From contig JAQXHN010000028.1 in the NCBI GenBank assembly GCA_029007295.1, positions 16,496 through 80,495 of the forward strand: a DNA stretch of 64,000 bases, written 5' to 3'. The stretch comes from Clostridia bacterium. Its GTDB lineage: Bacteria > Bacillota > Clostridia > Oscillospirales > CAG-272. Numbering within the stretch: position 1 is the stretch's first letter; every line of letters starts with the position of its first letter. Positions 36,725 to 44,984 of this stretch are shown in pieces. Under the pieces are notes generated by a model. That model was not told the DNA's origin. It did not search any database and saw nothing but the letters and a program-made list of their open reading frames with translations. The position numbers and the translations under genes are program-made.

Positions 36725-37711
36725 TCAGAAGCTCACCCCCACCGCCGAAGGCAAAGCATTTATTACGGCACCTACTAAATCGACATCGGGAGGATTTTCC
36801 ATACCGCCGTCATTTGTCCACGAAATAACCCCCGACTTTGAAATGCCGGGCGTGTAGGTGACGCCACTGTCGCCGTTTGCTCCTTTTTCTCCCTTAATGC
36901 TGTAACGGGTGATTGTTTCTTCGCCTGGCGTTCTTCTATCGCTGAAAATAATGTCACCCTGTTCGTAGGTTTCACCATTGTATGTGACAGTGCCGCAAAT
37001 CAGGCAGAATCCGGTAGAACCTGAAATTCTTCTGTGCCAATCGAGAAACTGTCCTAAGGTAGAAACAGCTCTAAATGGTTCTCCTTTATCGCCTTTATCT
37101 CCTTTATTGCCTTTAAAGCATGTAACAAAGCTCCATACGCTGTTTGAACCGTTAATGCTTATGCACTTATATACGTTAGAGGTGTCTAAGTTAATATATT
37201 GCATACCTACCGAGGCTTTTTGTATTTCTGCCGGTATTTCTTCACCCGTACCGTTTATTTGGGTTCCGAACAGCCATTGTGATTTTGCCAGCGCGCACAC
37301 AACCTGTTCCGGGATAGTCGGGGTGGGTGTTTCGCTGTTTATGGAATTAAGAGGAGCGCCGGGATAAAACTCAATGCGAGCCTTAGCCGTTGTAGCCCGT
37401 TGAATAACGGTATTGTCGACAATTGCGATTCCTATTACAGAAACAAGCATAAATCCGTTAAAGTTGTCGTCCGAGGATAAAACCTCCGGGGCAACGTCAC
37501 ATATATAATAATCCTTCTCCTCATTTAGCAGGACTTCGTATGAAAGACCGTTGCGGTTTTCAAATACAGCTGTTTTTGTAAGGCCGCTCCAGGTATCGTC
37601 AAATCTGAACTGCGCCGAATAAAGCCCGATTGTGTTAGAAGCTATTTCATTGGTATCGGTTCTTTTTATAGTTTGACGGTTTATTTCGAACTGTAAGTTT
37701 ATTTTATTCAA
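36725..37711 (-). CDS. Phage tail fibre / baseplate (BppU-like) protein remnant
   Basis: The 328-residue protein starts like clostridial phage upper-baseplate proteins (NLQFEINRQTIKRTDTNEIASNT...YSAQFRFDDTWSGLTKTAVF; about 1-120, a BppU-N-like beta domain). It continues through a Pro/Thr linker, a short collagen-like stretch (GNKGDKGDKGEPF), a second glycine repeat (GEKGANGDSG) and a beta-rich C-terminus. Such proteins sit in the host-recognition tip of siphophage tails. No other structural, integrase or lysis gene is nearby, so this is an orphan remnant or a domesticated pair. The start is TTG with TAGGAG eight bases upstream. A good promoter with a palindrome lies at 37784-37834. Confidence 0.72.
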   Translation of the reverse strand: MNKINLQFEINRQTIKRTDTNEIASNTIGLYSAQFRFDDTWSGLTKTAVFENRNGLSYEVLLNEEKDYYICDVAPEVLSSDDNFNGFMLVSVIGIAIVDNTVIQRATTAKARIEFYPGAPLNSINSETPTPTIPEQVVCALAKSQWLFGTQINGTGEEIPAEIQKASVGMQYINLDTSNVYKCISINGSNSVWSFVTCFKGNKGDKGDKGEPFRAVSTLGQFLDWHRRISGSTGFCLICGTVTYNGETYEQGDIIFSDRRTPGEETITRYSIKGEKGANGDSGVTYTPGISKSGVISWTNDGGMENPPDVDLVGAVINALPSAVGVSF

Positions 37712-37783
37712 ATCGTTCTCCTATACATAATTTGTATTTGCCCTTTGCGGTGGAAAAGGGCGAATATGAAAAAGAACAGACTT

Positions 37784-37834
37784 TGTAGATAATAAATCTA
37801 CAGATATGATACAATAAAAATTGTATTTTGTCAA
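37784..37834 (-). promoter_or_regulatory. Promoter and palindrome upstream of the tail remnant
   Basis: On the minus strand TTGACA (37829-37834) and TATCAT (37806-37811) are separated by 17 bp. Immediately downstream, around the predicted start of transcription, is the inverted repeat TGTAGAT-aataa-ATCTACA (37784-37802), an operator-like or 5'-UTR hairpin element. The quality of the promoter suggests that the remnant is still transcribed. Confidence 0.65.
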
Positions 37835-37889
37835 TAGCTTTTTTAAAAAAGAACAATAATCCGAGAAACAAGCTCAGTTTTTTTGCAAA

Positions 37890-37928
37890 ATAAAAAAATG
37901 CTCCGAATAATTGCTTCAGAGCATTTTT
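37890..37928 (-). terminator. Terminator of the SGNH hydrolase gene
   Basis: On the minus strand AAAAATGCTC pairs with GAGCATTTTT, followed by a run of T (TTTTTTTA). It begins 5 nt after the hydrolase stop codon. Confidence 0.75.
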
Positions 37929-37932
37929 CATA

Positions 37933-38985
37933 TTAATCCTCGTTAAAAACGGATAACAGATACTGAGCGTGCAAGCGGTGAAAGAAATCATTCGGATGAT
38001 TAACATTATTTCCCGTAAGGTCGATAAATCTCTTGCGCGTCAGCAATTTTCTTTGGAAATCGGTTATATTGCAAACGGCAACACCCTGTCTCTCCATTGC
38101 AACAATGGGCTTTTCAAAGCTCGGCTGGTTGCCGTAAAATCTACATTTTTCACTTGACAAAAGCTTATTCGGCAGGCATTCCGAGATAACGATGAACTCG
38201 CATTCCGAAGAGAAGCTCCTAATTGCCGATACGGTCTTTGACAGGTTATCAATAACCTTTTCCGCAGGAGTACCGGAGTCGTTTGCGCCGAAAGCGAGCA
38301 CGCATAAATCGGGATTAAAATCTTTTACAAGCTTTTCGGCATTATCAAGACCCCATTCGGAATTCATTCCGCCTTTTGACGGGTTGTGATATGAAATATC
38401 AGCCGAATAACGGATCCTTAGCCCCTCGGTGAACAATTCCGAATAGGGGGGGCAAAACGGCTCTATGCCGGTGAATTTTGTGGCGTTGGCGCCTACGCTG
38501 ATACTGTCTCCGTAAATGCAAAGGGATAGGTGACCCTCGCTCAGTTTTTTATGTGATTCAGGCAAAAGGGAAGCCGAGGAGCGAGGCTTTAATTTTAAAG
38601 CGGACTTGTTTTTTGCCTTATAGGTTATGCTTATCTGTCTCTTATGGAAAAATGTTTCTTCGTAGAAAAGAACATTGCCCTTTTCCATCGGAAACGAATG
38701 ACCCTCGACGGGATTTTCGGGATATAATTCGTCATCCGTAAACGAGAATATTCTGCTGTTATCGGTTAAAGTTATTTTGTTACCCTCAAAAACAAAATCC
38801 CTGCCGTATTCGTATTCGGTTAATTCTGTTGCGGATTTTACGGAAATAATTTCGTCAATATCGTAAAGTAAAGGTGCGGCGGCCTTTCCCAAAGAGTCCC
38901 TTACAAACATGACGGATTCCGAATAAACATAATCGGTATCCCATACAGGAATTAACGCCTTTTCAATATCAAATCCGCTCATCAT
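37933..38985 (-). CDS. SGNH/GDSL-family hydrolase
   Basis: This 350-residue esterase-type protein has an N-terminal beta domain (about 1-150) and a C-terminal SGNH hydrolase fold. The four blocks are visible: CIYGDSISVGAN (Ser nucleophile), KGGMNS (Gly), LAFGANDSG (Asn) and HPNDFFHRLHAQ (Asp/His). The layout matches carbohydrate esterases of gut Clostridia that deacetylate sugars, but no signal peptide is present, so the substrate is probably intracellular. The start overlaps the ychF stop by 4 nt and lacks a strong Shine-Dalgarno, pointing to translational coupling with ychF. Confidence 0.85.
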   Translation of the reverse strand: MMSGFDIEKALIPVWDTDYVYSESVMFVRDSLGKAAAPLLYDIDEIISVKSATELTEYEYGRDFVFEGNKITLTDNSRIFSFTDDELYPENPVEGHSFPMEKGNVLFYEETFFHKRQISITYKAKNKSALKLKPRSSASLLPESHKKLSEGHLSLCIYGDSISVGANATKFTGIEPFCPPYSELFTEGLRIRYSADISYHNPSKGGMNSEWGLDNAEKLVKDFNPDLCVLAFGANDSGTPAEKVIDNLSKTVSAIRSFSSECEFIVISECLPNKLLSSEKCRFYGNQPSFEKPIVAMERQGVAVCNITDFQRKLLTRKRFIDLTGNNVNHPNDFFHRLHAQYLLSVFNED

Positions 38986-40070
38986 ACATTAAAACGAAAG
39001 AGAACGACGTCGCCGTCTCGCATAACATAATCCTTGCCCTCCGAACGAATCAGCCCTTTTTCTTTTGCAACATTCATTCCGCCGCAGGCAATCAAATCCT
39101 CGAACGAAATAACCTCGGCGCGGATAAATCCGCGTTCGAAGTCAGTATGTATTTTTCCCGCCGCTCCCGGCGCTTTGGTACCGTTTGTTATAGTCCAGGC
39201 ACGAACCTCCTTAGGACCTGCCGTAAGAAAACTGATAAGTCCCAGCAGAGAATACGATTCCTTAATCAGCTTTGAAAGACCGCTTTCCTCGATTCCGAGC
39301 TCCTGTAAAAATTCGGCTTTGTCGGCGTCGTCAAGCTCGGCAATCTGAGCTTCAATATCTGCGCAAACGGGAATTACTCTCGCACCCTCGGTTGCGGCAA
39401 GCCGGCGAAGCTTCAGCACCGCCTCGTTATCTTCCTTGCCGACCTCGTTTTCGGATATGTTGGCAATATAAAGAACGGGCTTATATGTAAGGAGTCGTAC
39501 TTCCTCCATTACGGCTGCTTCGTCCTCGGAAAAATCGAGACTACGCACTGTTTTTCCTTCATTTAAGGCTTCCATGACTCTTTGGAAAAGAGCGAGGGAG
39601 GAAGCGAGCGATTTGTCGCCCTTCATATCCTTTTGAACCTTGTCTATTCTTCTTCCGAGCGTTTCAATATCGGCGAGTATCAGCTCCATATTTATTGTTT
39701 CGACGTCTCGCAGGGGATCAATGGAACCGTCAACATGAATAATATTATCATTTTCAAAACAGCGAACGACGTGGACTATTGCGTCAACCTCACGGATGTG
39801 GGACAAAAATTTGTTACCGAGACCCTCTCCCTTAGAGGCTCCCTTTACAAGCCCCGCAATGTCAACAAATTCTACTATAGCGGGGGTGTATTTTTCGGGG
39901 CTGTACATTTTTGCAAGCTCGTCAAGACGCTCATCCGGAACGGCAACAACGCCCACGTTGGGCTCTATTGTACAGAACGGATAATTCGCCGCGTCTGCGC
40001 CTGCATTTGTAATAGCATTAAACAGCGTACTCTTACCGACGTTAGGTAAGCCGACAATTCCGAGTTTCAT
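38982..40070 (-). CDS. ychF: Redox-regulated ATPase/GTPase YchF (OLA1)
   Basis: YchF is a universal OBG-family P-loop NTPase that prefers ATP and binds ribosomes. The protein has 362 residues with G1 [15 protein letters not shown], switch region [18 protein letters not shown], a coiled-coil helical insert (about 135-200), ANISENE in place of NKxD, and the C-terminal TGS domain ([14 protein letters not shown]...[15 protein letters not shown]). The track starts at 40076. The ATG at 40070 has AAGGAG at nine bases, a better spacing, and gives the universal [10 protein letters not shown] start. Its linkage to an SGNH hydrolase by a 4-nt overlap is unusual. Confidence 0.96.
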   Translation of the reverse strand: MKLGIVGLPNVGKSTLFNAITNAGADAANYPFCTIEPNVGVVAVPDERLDELAKMYSPEKYTPAIVEFVDIAGLVKGASKGEGLGNKFLSHIREVDAIVHVVRCFENDNIIHVDGSIDPLRDVETINMELILADIETLGRRIDKVQKDMKGDKSLASSLALFQRVMEALNEGKTVRSLDFSEDEAAVMEEVRLLTYKPVLYIANISENEVGKEDNEAVLKLRRLAATEGARVIPVCADIEAQIAELDDADKAEFLQELGIEESGLSKLIKESYSLLGLISFLTAGPKEVRAWTITNGTKAPGAAGKIHTDFERGFIRAEVISFEDLIACGGMNVAKEKGLIRSEGKDYVMRDGDVVLFRFNV

Positions 40071-40268
40071 TAGCATTTGCTCCTTGTTTTTCTACATTAC
40101 AAGATATTATATTACAAAATGTACAACAATACAAGACAAAAATAATTTATTTTAAGAAAAATGCTGATATTACAATGATTTTTGCTAAAATTCACAATTT
40201 ATTAACCAATTCTTATCAAAGAGTGTTATAATTTAGATAAAGCATTTTTTCTACAGCGGAGGTTTGTA

Positions 40269-40958
40269 ATGGGTACAAAAATACTTGTAATAGATGACGA
40301 GATGAATATTTGCGAGATAGTTCGTACTTATTTTGAAAAGGAAGGCTACGAGGTTAAAACCGCAAATGACGGTGTTGAAGGAGTCAGCTATTTCAAAATG
40401 TATGAGCCGGACCTTGTATTACTTGACGTAATGATGCCTAAAAAGGACGGTTGGCAGGTTTGCCGTGAGATTCGCGAAATCTCTTCAAAGCCTATTATAA
40501 TGATCACCGCAAAGGATGATGTGTTCGATAAGGTGCTCGGACTTGAGCTTGGGGCAGACGATTTTGTTGTAAAGCCCTTTGATATGAAGGAGCTTTCCGC
40601 ACGTATGAAAGCGGTATTGCGCCGTTATTCTGCGCATGATAATCAGAACGATGAAGAGGTTATTAAGTTTGATAATATTGAAATCAGCCTCCAGAAATAT
40701 GAATTAAAGCTCAACGGAAAGAGCGTTGATATTCCCCCTAAGGAGTTAGAGCTTCTTTATTTCCTCGCTTCGAATTATAACAGAGTATTTACGCGCGACC
40801 AGCTCCTTGATAAGGTGTGGGGATTTGATTACCTTGGCGACTCAAGAACGGTTGACGTTCATGTAAAGCGTCTTCGCGAAAAGCTTGAAGGCGTCAGCGA
40901 CAAATGGATCCTTAAGACCGTTTGGGGCGTCGGATACAAGTTCGAGATTATTTCATAA
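40269..40958 (+). CDS. Response regulator, OmpR/PhoB family
   Basis: The 229-residue protein has a receiver domain (acidic pair D9/D10, phospho-acceptor D53 in LLDVMMPKKDG, Thr/Lys in MITAKDD and VVKPFD). It also has a C-terminal winged-helix DNA-binding domain (about 130-229, FTRDQLLDKVWGFDYLGDSRTVDVHVKRLREKL). It pairs with the downstream kinase. GGAGG precedes the ATG. A TATAAT at 40227-40232 is a probable -10, though the -35 is weak. The 190-bp gap to the divergent ychF holds no other gene. Targets are unknown; the overall type resembles PhoP/WalR-like regulators of envelope functions. Confidence 0.92.
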   Translation: MGTKILVIDDEMNICEIVRTYFEKEGYEVKTANDGVEGVSYFKMYEPDLVLLDVMMPKKDGWQVCREIREISSKPIIMITAKDDVFDKVLGLELGADDFVVKPFDMKELSARMKAVLRRYSAHDNQNDEEVIKFDNIEISLQKYELKLNGKSVDIPPKELELLYFLASNYNRVFTRDQLLDKVWGFDYLGDSRTVDVHVKRLREKLEGVSDKWILKTVWGVGYKFEIIS

Positions 40959-40987
40959 GTCACTTAGCTTAAAATAAATAAATTCGG

Positions 40988-41015
40988 TGTGGGCGGACGG
41001 AAATGTTCGCCCACA
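40988..41015 (+). other. Intercistronic hairpin between regulator and kinase
   Basis: TGTGGGCGGAC pairs with GTTCGCCCACA (11 bp, one G-U pair) around GGAAAT. No T tract follows, so this is not a standard terminator. It sits 17 nt before the kinase ATG and next to the GAGG ribosome site. It may set the ratio of kinase to regulator through partial attenuation, mRNA processing or control of initiation. Confidence 0.6.
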
Positions 41016-41032
41016 TATTATTGAGGTAGCTA

Positions 41033-42496
41033 ATGTTTAAGAGCGTTTTTTCAAAATATATAGCAGCCTTTATGCTGATACTCGTGACTTGTCTTCTCAG
41101 TATCGGGGTGGTCATTATTTTTGTATTTACACAGTATACGGTAAACACAAAAAGCACTATTGTTGACCGTTGCTCCGAAAGCGTGCTGGAATATTTGCAA
41201 ACAAGAAACGTAACAAACGACGAAGACGGCTTTGAATATGTAATTAATCGGGAGTATGACTCGCTGAACAGCTTTTTGTCCAGCTTGACATTTCTCGATG
41301 ACGAGCTTGTCATTTTTGTTTGTGACATCAAGGGTGCGGTTGTCAACTGCTCGGACGTACCCTACGGCACATTAAAAAACGATATTCCCGGACAGCAGCT
41401 TCAGAAAATAAATTCCTCGGATTCGAAAATCAAGGTTGATTTTTATGATGTATTTGATGCCGATTATCTGTGCTATGCGACTCCCATAATCGGTAAGGAC
41501 TTAAAAAATATAGGCTCGATATGCGTTTGCACCTCATCCGCTACAATGACAAGAATGGTAACCAATGTTGTCAGGGTAATGGGCATATCAATGATTGTCG
41601 CTACTTTAGTGGCACTCGGAGCGATTTATTATATCAGCCGCAGAATAAGCGCACCGCTTAAAAAAATGAGTGAGGCGGCAAAAAAATTCGCCAAGGGAGA
41701 TTTTGAGGAGCGCGTTCCCGTAACAGGAAGGGATGAAGTTGCAAAGCTTGCGATTGCCTTTAATAATATGGCAAACAAGCTCGACGATATTGAAAATCAG
41801 CGGCGTAGCTTCCTTTCCAATATAGCACACGATTTAAGAACGCCCATGACAACAATTTCAGGATTTATAGATAATATTTTGTCCGGCGCCATCCCTGTTG
41901 AAAAATATGACTATTATCTTGGAGTTATCGGTAAGGAAGTGAAAAGGCTTTCAAGATTGGTCAGTCTGCTTCTTGATATTACAAGAATCGAATCGGGTAC
42001 GAGAAAATTTATTTTTGATTCTGTAGATGTATGCGAGATTGCAAGACAGGTGCTTATTTCCAATGAGCAACGACTTGAGGAAAAGAAACTCGACGTTGAA
42101 TTTGTATGTGACAACGAAAATATATATGTTAATGCCGACACTGACGCTATTCATCAATGTATATACAATATATGCGATAATGCAATAAAATTCTCAAAGG
42201 AGGGCGGTAAATACCGTATTTCCATAGAAACAAATGACAAAAAGGTCTATGTTTCCGTATTTAACGAGGGGGTAGGAATTGCAGAAAGCGAATTGCCTCA
42301 TATATTTGACAGATTTTACAAGAGCGATAAAAGCCGCGGACTTGATAAAACCGGTGTGGGATTGGGGCTTTATATAGTTAAGACGATAATAAACGCACAC
42401 GGCGGAGATATTTGGGTCAAGAGTAAGTACAAAGAAAATTGCGAATTTGTATTTACGCTTAATTTAGCGGAAAAAAAGCCAAACAAATTAAAATAA
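41033..42496 (+). CDS. Sensor histidine kinase, HAMP/HisKA/HATPase
   Basis: The 487-residue membrane kinase has an N-terminal transmembrane helix (about 10-32), an extracellular sensor region (about 33-165, including RNVTNDEDGFEYVINREYD), and a second helix (about 185-205). A HAMP domain follows (RRISAPLKKMSEAAKKFAKGDFEERV). The HisKA H-box is FLSNIAHDLRTPMTTISGF (phospho-His near 266). The ATPase has N box YNICDNAIKFS, G1 IFDRFYKSDKS and G2 GVGLGLYIVK. Architecture and length resemble WalK/PhoR-type kinases without a PAS domain. It partners the regulator 74 nt upstream. The signal is unknown. Confidence 0.92.
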   Translation: MFKSVFSKYIAAFMLILVTCLLSIGVVIIFVFTQYTVNTKSTIVDRCSESVLEYLQTRNVTNDEDGFEYVINREYDSLNSFLSSLTFLDDELVIFVCDIKGAVVNCSDVPYGTLKNDIPGQQLQKINSSDSKIKVDFYDVFDADYLCYATPIIGKDLKNIGSICVCTSSATMTRMVTNVVRVMGISMIVATLVALGAIYYISRRISAPLKKMSEAAKKFAKGDFEERVPVTGRDEVAKLAIAFNNMANKLDDIENQRRSFLSNIAHDLRTPMTTISGFIDNILSGAIPVEKYDYYLGVIGKEVKRLSRLVSLLLDITRIESGTRKFIFDSVDVCEIARQVLISNEQRLEEKKLDVEFVCDNENIYVNADTDAIHQCIYNICDNAIKFSKEGGKYRISIETNDKKVYVSVFNEGVGIAESELPHIFDRFYKSDKSRGLDKTGVGLGLYIVKTIINAHGGDIWVKSKYKENCEFVFTLNLAEKKPNKLK

Positions 42497-42621
42497 TTTG
42501 CGTTTGACCATAATTTATTTACAAAGTAAGTTAGTATTTGAAAAAAACTTTCGTCTATTTATTTATAAATTTGTGTTATCATAATTGTGTTGCAATTTAA
42601 GTTAATATTGAGGATAAATTG

Positions 42622-42792
42622 ATGATAAGTAATTCTACGAAGAATGCTACTCCGTGTTACGGCGGTGTTGACAGAATCGACTATGAGCGAATGAATCATA
42701 TTCGAGAGATAAAAAAACGCGCAAAGTATATAATAATTGCTCTGGCGGTATTTCTTCCCTCGTTTATAGGTATATTTTTATTGATTAAATGA
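42622..42792 (+). CDS. 56-residue single-pass membrane peptide (below ORF-track cutoff)
   Basis: A 56-codon frame starts ATG with GAGGA eight bases upstream (42609-42613). It is missing from the track because of its length. The product has a polar first half with a tyrosine/charge-rich region (YGGVDRIDYERMNHIREIKKR) and a hydrophobic C-terminal segment (about 35-55, KYIIIALAVFLPSFIGIFLL). It has no recognisable family. It lies 125 nt after the histidine kinase and before a strong terminator, so it may be cotranscribed with, or regulated by, that system. Small membrane proteins of this kind sometimes modulate sensor kinases. That is a hypothesis only. Confidence 0.6.
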   Translation: MISNSTKNATPCYGGVDRIDYERMNHIREIKKRAKYIIIALAVFLPSFIGIFLLIK

Positions 42793-42852
42793 AAGCTGAG
42801 TTCACTTTCAGACCTTAGTCGACAGCTTTTGAATAAGAAAATATTTTAAATC

Positions 42853-42887
42853 GCATCGGTACTGAGTGCAGTACCGGTGCTTTTTTT
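42853..42887 (+). terminator. Terminator after two-component system and small peptide
   Basis: GCATCGGTACTG-agtg-CAGTACCGGTGC forms a 12-bp stem with one G-U pair. TTTTTTT follows directly. This is a very strong plus-strand terminator. Confidence 0.92.
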
Positions 42888-42905
42888 GTCTTTGGCTACA
42901 ATAAA

Positions 42906-42952
42906 AGAAAAAGTATGCCTTTCATATTTGAAAAACATACTTTTTTCTTTTT
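42906..42952 (-). terminator. Terminator of the sugar/acyl cassette (bidirectional)
   Basis: AAAAAGTATG (42908-42917) pairs with CATACTTTTT (42936-42945). The minus-strand product ends in a T-rich run (CTTTTTCTTTT), suiting the cassette at 42988-45821. The T run on the plus strand would also allow it to back up the preceding terminator. Confidence 0.7.
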
Positions 42953-42987
42953 CAGTTATTCGGCAATGACAGCTGTATGCCGATAAA

Positions 42988-43896
42988 TTATTTTTTCATT
43001 TTGATAATTCCGAAAGCGCTGCCCTGCTTTCCGCCCGAAAGGAGATACTCCTTATATTTTCTGCGCAGCAATGTGTCCTCGGGAAGCCTGTCGTAGCATT
43101 TTGAAGAGGTCTCGAATGTATTGAAAACTCTCCATAGGTCGTTTGAATGTGTAACTGCGTCTAATCTTACGAAGGAAAACAGATTCATAAATTGCACTAT
43201 TCCGGATTTTTCCGGAAGCCACTCGCGGTGTTTTTCAAAAAGAAGCCAGGAATCGCACCCGAAAAAAACATAATCCTTATCTTGAAACATATTACCGAAA
43301 TATTCGACTGCCATTCTAAGAGACGCTTTGACTTCCTCGATTTTCAGCGGACCTGACGAAGGAATATGCATATCGATAAAAAGCTCTCCGGCTTTAAGCT
43401 CATAACGACCGTCAAGTGTTTTTATATCCTCGGCAACGTATGCGGGTTGATACTGGATTCTTCCGAGCGCAAGACGTTTTAGATAATAGAAATCCGGAAA
43501 CCATCCGCCGGCAAAGGTTCCCCAAATACCCTTGCAGTTATAGCATTCGAAAAGCTTGCAGCGCAGATCGTCCATGGCGTTTCGCCACAAATCGTGCGAT
43601 AAACCTGCTTTTTCGTAAACCTCCTCAAGATGCTCTGCAAGGAGAATGTAAAAAAGTAAATCTATGGACTCGTAGGGGAAATCCGTCAGCGTTTTTGCAT
43701 ATGCGGTCATTTCCTCGTAATGCTCTGTGGGATCGGGAACCTTATCGGTGTTGTAATCCGAGATGGATTGCTCAAACATTCTTGATAAGGAGTCGTTATC
43801 TTCAACAAAATCCGCAGCTTTAATCAGAGCTTTCGTTGCTTGTTCGGGGTAGTTAAACGATTCGCAGAATTTTTTAACGTAGGTTTTGTTAAGCAT
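42988..43896 (-). CDS. Acyltransferase domain protein (GNAT-like NAT_N/GNAT_C layout)
   Basis: This 302-residue protein has the layout of a clostridial acyltransferase-domain family: a helical N-terminal half (about 1-150) and a GNAT-like C-terminal half. The C-terminal half contains LFIDMHIPSSGPLKIEEVKASLRMAVEYF and FFGCDSWLLFEKHREWLPEKSGIVQFMNLF. The substrate is unknown. The track frame starts at 43920. The ATG at 43896 with GGTGG six bases upstream fits better and lies just after the stop of the oxidoreductase gene. It is the last gene of a three-gene cassette. The family call is moderately secure from motif memory and was not checked by search. Confidence 0.7.
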   Translation of the reverse strand: MLNKTYVKKFCESFNYPEQATKALIKAADFVEDNDSLSRMFEQSISDYNTDKVPDPTEHYEEMTAYAKTLTDFPYESIDLLFYILLAEHLEEVYEKAGLSHDLWRNAMDDLRCKLFECYNCKGIWGTFAGGWFPDFYYLKRLALGRIQYQPAYVAEDIKTLDGRYELKAGELFIDMHIPSSGPLKIEEVKASLRMAVEYFGNMFQDKDYVFFGCDSWLLFEKHREWLPEKSGIVQFMNLFSFVRLDAVTHSNDLWRVFNTFETSSKCYDRLPEDTLLRRKYKEYLLSGGKQGSAFGIIKMKK

Positions 43897-43897
43897 A

Positions 43898-44983
43898 TTA
43901 CCACCGGATAAGCTCTTCATGACCTGTTTCGGCCGATTTATATACAGCGTCTATTATCTTCATCATCTTCAGACCTGCACTTGCGGGAGCACGGCATTCA
44001 ATGGAGGGGTCGAGGATGCAATCAATGAAATGCTTTGTTTCCCGGCTGAAGCTTTCATGGAAGTCAAAACCGCTCTCGGCACTCAGCTCAACATTAGCAA
44101 GTCGACCCTCAACCACGGAGCACAGAGTCATCTTGCTGCCGACGCGTGCGCCGCCTTTCGAGCCGAAAATTTCTATCGACGTATCATCCGAGACCGTCTG
44201 ATTTAGCTCAAACGACACCTCGGCGGTGAGCACGGTACCGTTTGAAAAACGAATCATAGCGCTTGCGAGGTCTTCAATATCGCATTCAACGTCTTTGTCT
44301 GCTCTCGAAGCGACGTATGAAACGCTGTCTCTAAGCTCCGGTCTGCTTCCGAGCTTACGGAAGGTTGCGGCGTAAACCGAAACAGGACGGACATCTTCGC
44401 CGAGTATGAAGCACATTAAGTCTATTATATGAACGCCGAGGTCAATAAGAGGACCTCCTCCGCTTCGTTTTTTGTCAATGAACCAGCCGCCGGGAGCACC
44501 GTGACGGCGAAGATTTTTTACCTTTGCATAGTATATGTCTCCGAAAAAGCCGTTTTCGTTAAACTCCTTAAGAAGCTTACAGTCGTCTCCGAAACGGCGA
44601 ACAAAACCGATTTGCAAATGCTTTCCGCTTTCCTCCTGAGCACGAATCATATCGGCGGCAAGGGAGGCGTTTACGGACATCGGCTTTTCGCACAGGACAT
44701 GCTTGCCTGCCTTAAGCGCCGCAATCGCACAAAGCGCATGAGTATTGTTCCATGTGCAAACGCTTACGGCGTCAAGCTCCTCAAGCTTAACCATGTCTTC
44801 AACGTCGGCAAATGTTCTGCCTTGCGGATCAACTCCGAATTCACGAGCCATTTCCTCGGCCTTATCTATTTCAAGGTCACAAAAGGCGTATATTTCAACC
44901 CTGTCGTCCTTACTGTAGGATCTTAAATGTGTGCGAGCAATATTTCCGCATCCTATAATACCGATTTTTACTTTCTTATCCAT
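43898..44983 (-). CDS. Gfo/Idh/MocA family oxidoreductase
   Basis: The 361-residue NAD(P)-dependent sugar dehydrogenase starts with the Rossmann motif KIGIIGCGNIARTHLRSY. It continues with AFCDLEIDKAEEMA, the family signature GKHVLCEKPMSVNA (about 92-105, with the EKP motif) and the substrate-side DLGVHIIDLMCFILG, whose aspartate and histidine are catalytic. Typical substrates are inositols, sugar acids or keto-sugars; the specific one is unknown. It lies 1 nt from the isomerase gene, so the two likely act in sequence. Confidence 0.92.
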   Translation of the reverse strand: MDKKVKIGIIGCGNIARTHLRSYSKDDRVEIYAFCDLEIDKAEEMAREFGVDPQGRTFADVEDMVKLEELDAVSVCTWNNTHALCAIAALKAGKHVLCEKPMSVNASLAADMIRAQEESGKHLQIGFVRRFGDDCKLLKEFNENGFFGDIYYAKVKNLRRHGAPGGWFIDKKRSGGGPLIDLGVHIIDLMCFILGEDVRPVSVYAATFRKLGSRPELRDSVSYVASRADKDVECDIEDLASAMIRFSNGTVLTAEVSFELNQTVSDDTSIEIFGSKGGARVGSKMTLCSVVEGRLANVELSAESGFDFHESFSRETKHFIDCILDPSIECRAPASAGLKMMKIIDAVYKSAETGHEELIRW

Positions 44984-44984
44984 A

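Noticed and set aside
36971-37130. Collagen-like GDKGDKG coding stretch considered as a repeat element
   Set aside because: It is a short in-frame protein repeat of a tail fibre, not a DNA repeat or CRISPR array.
37704-38006. 100-aa minus-strand ORF upstream of the tail remnant
   Set aside because: It runs through the terminator, the promoter and the end of the hydrolase gene. Its hydrophobic look comes from AT-rich DNA.
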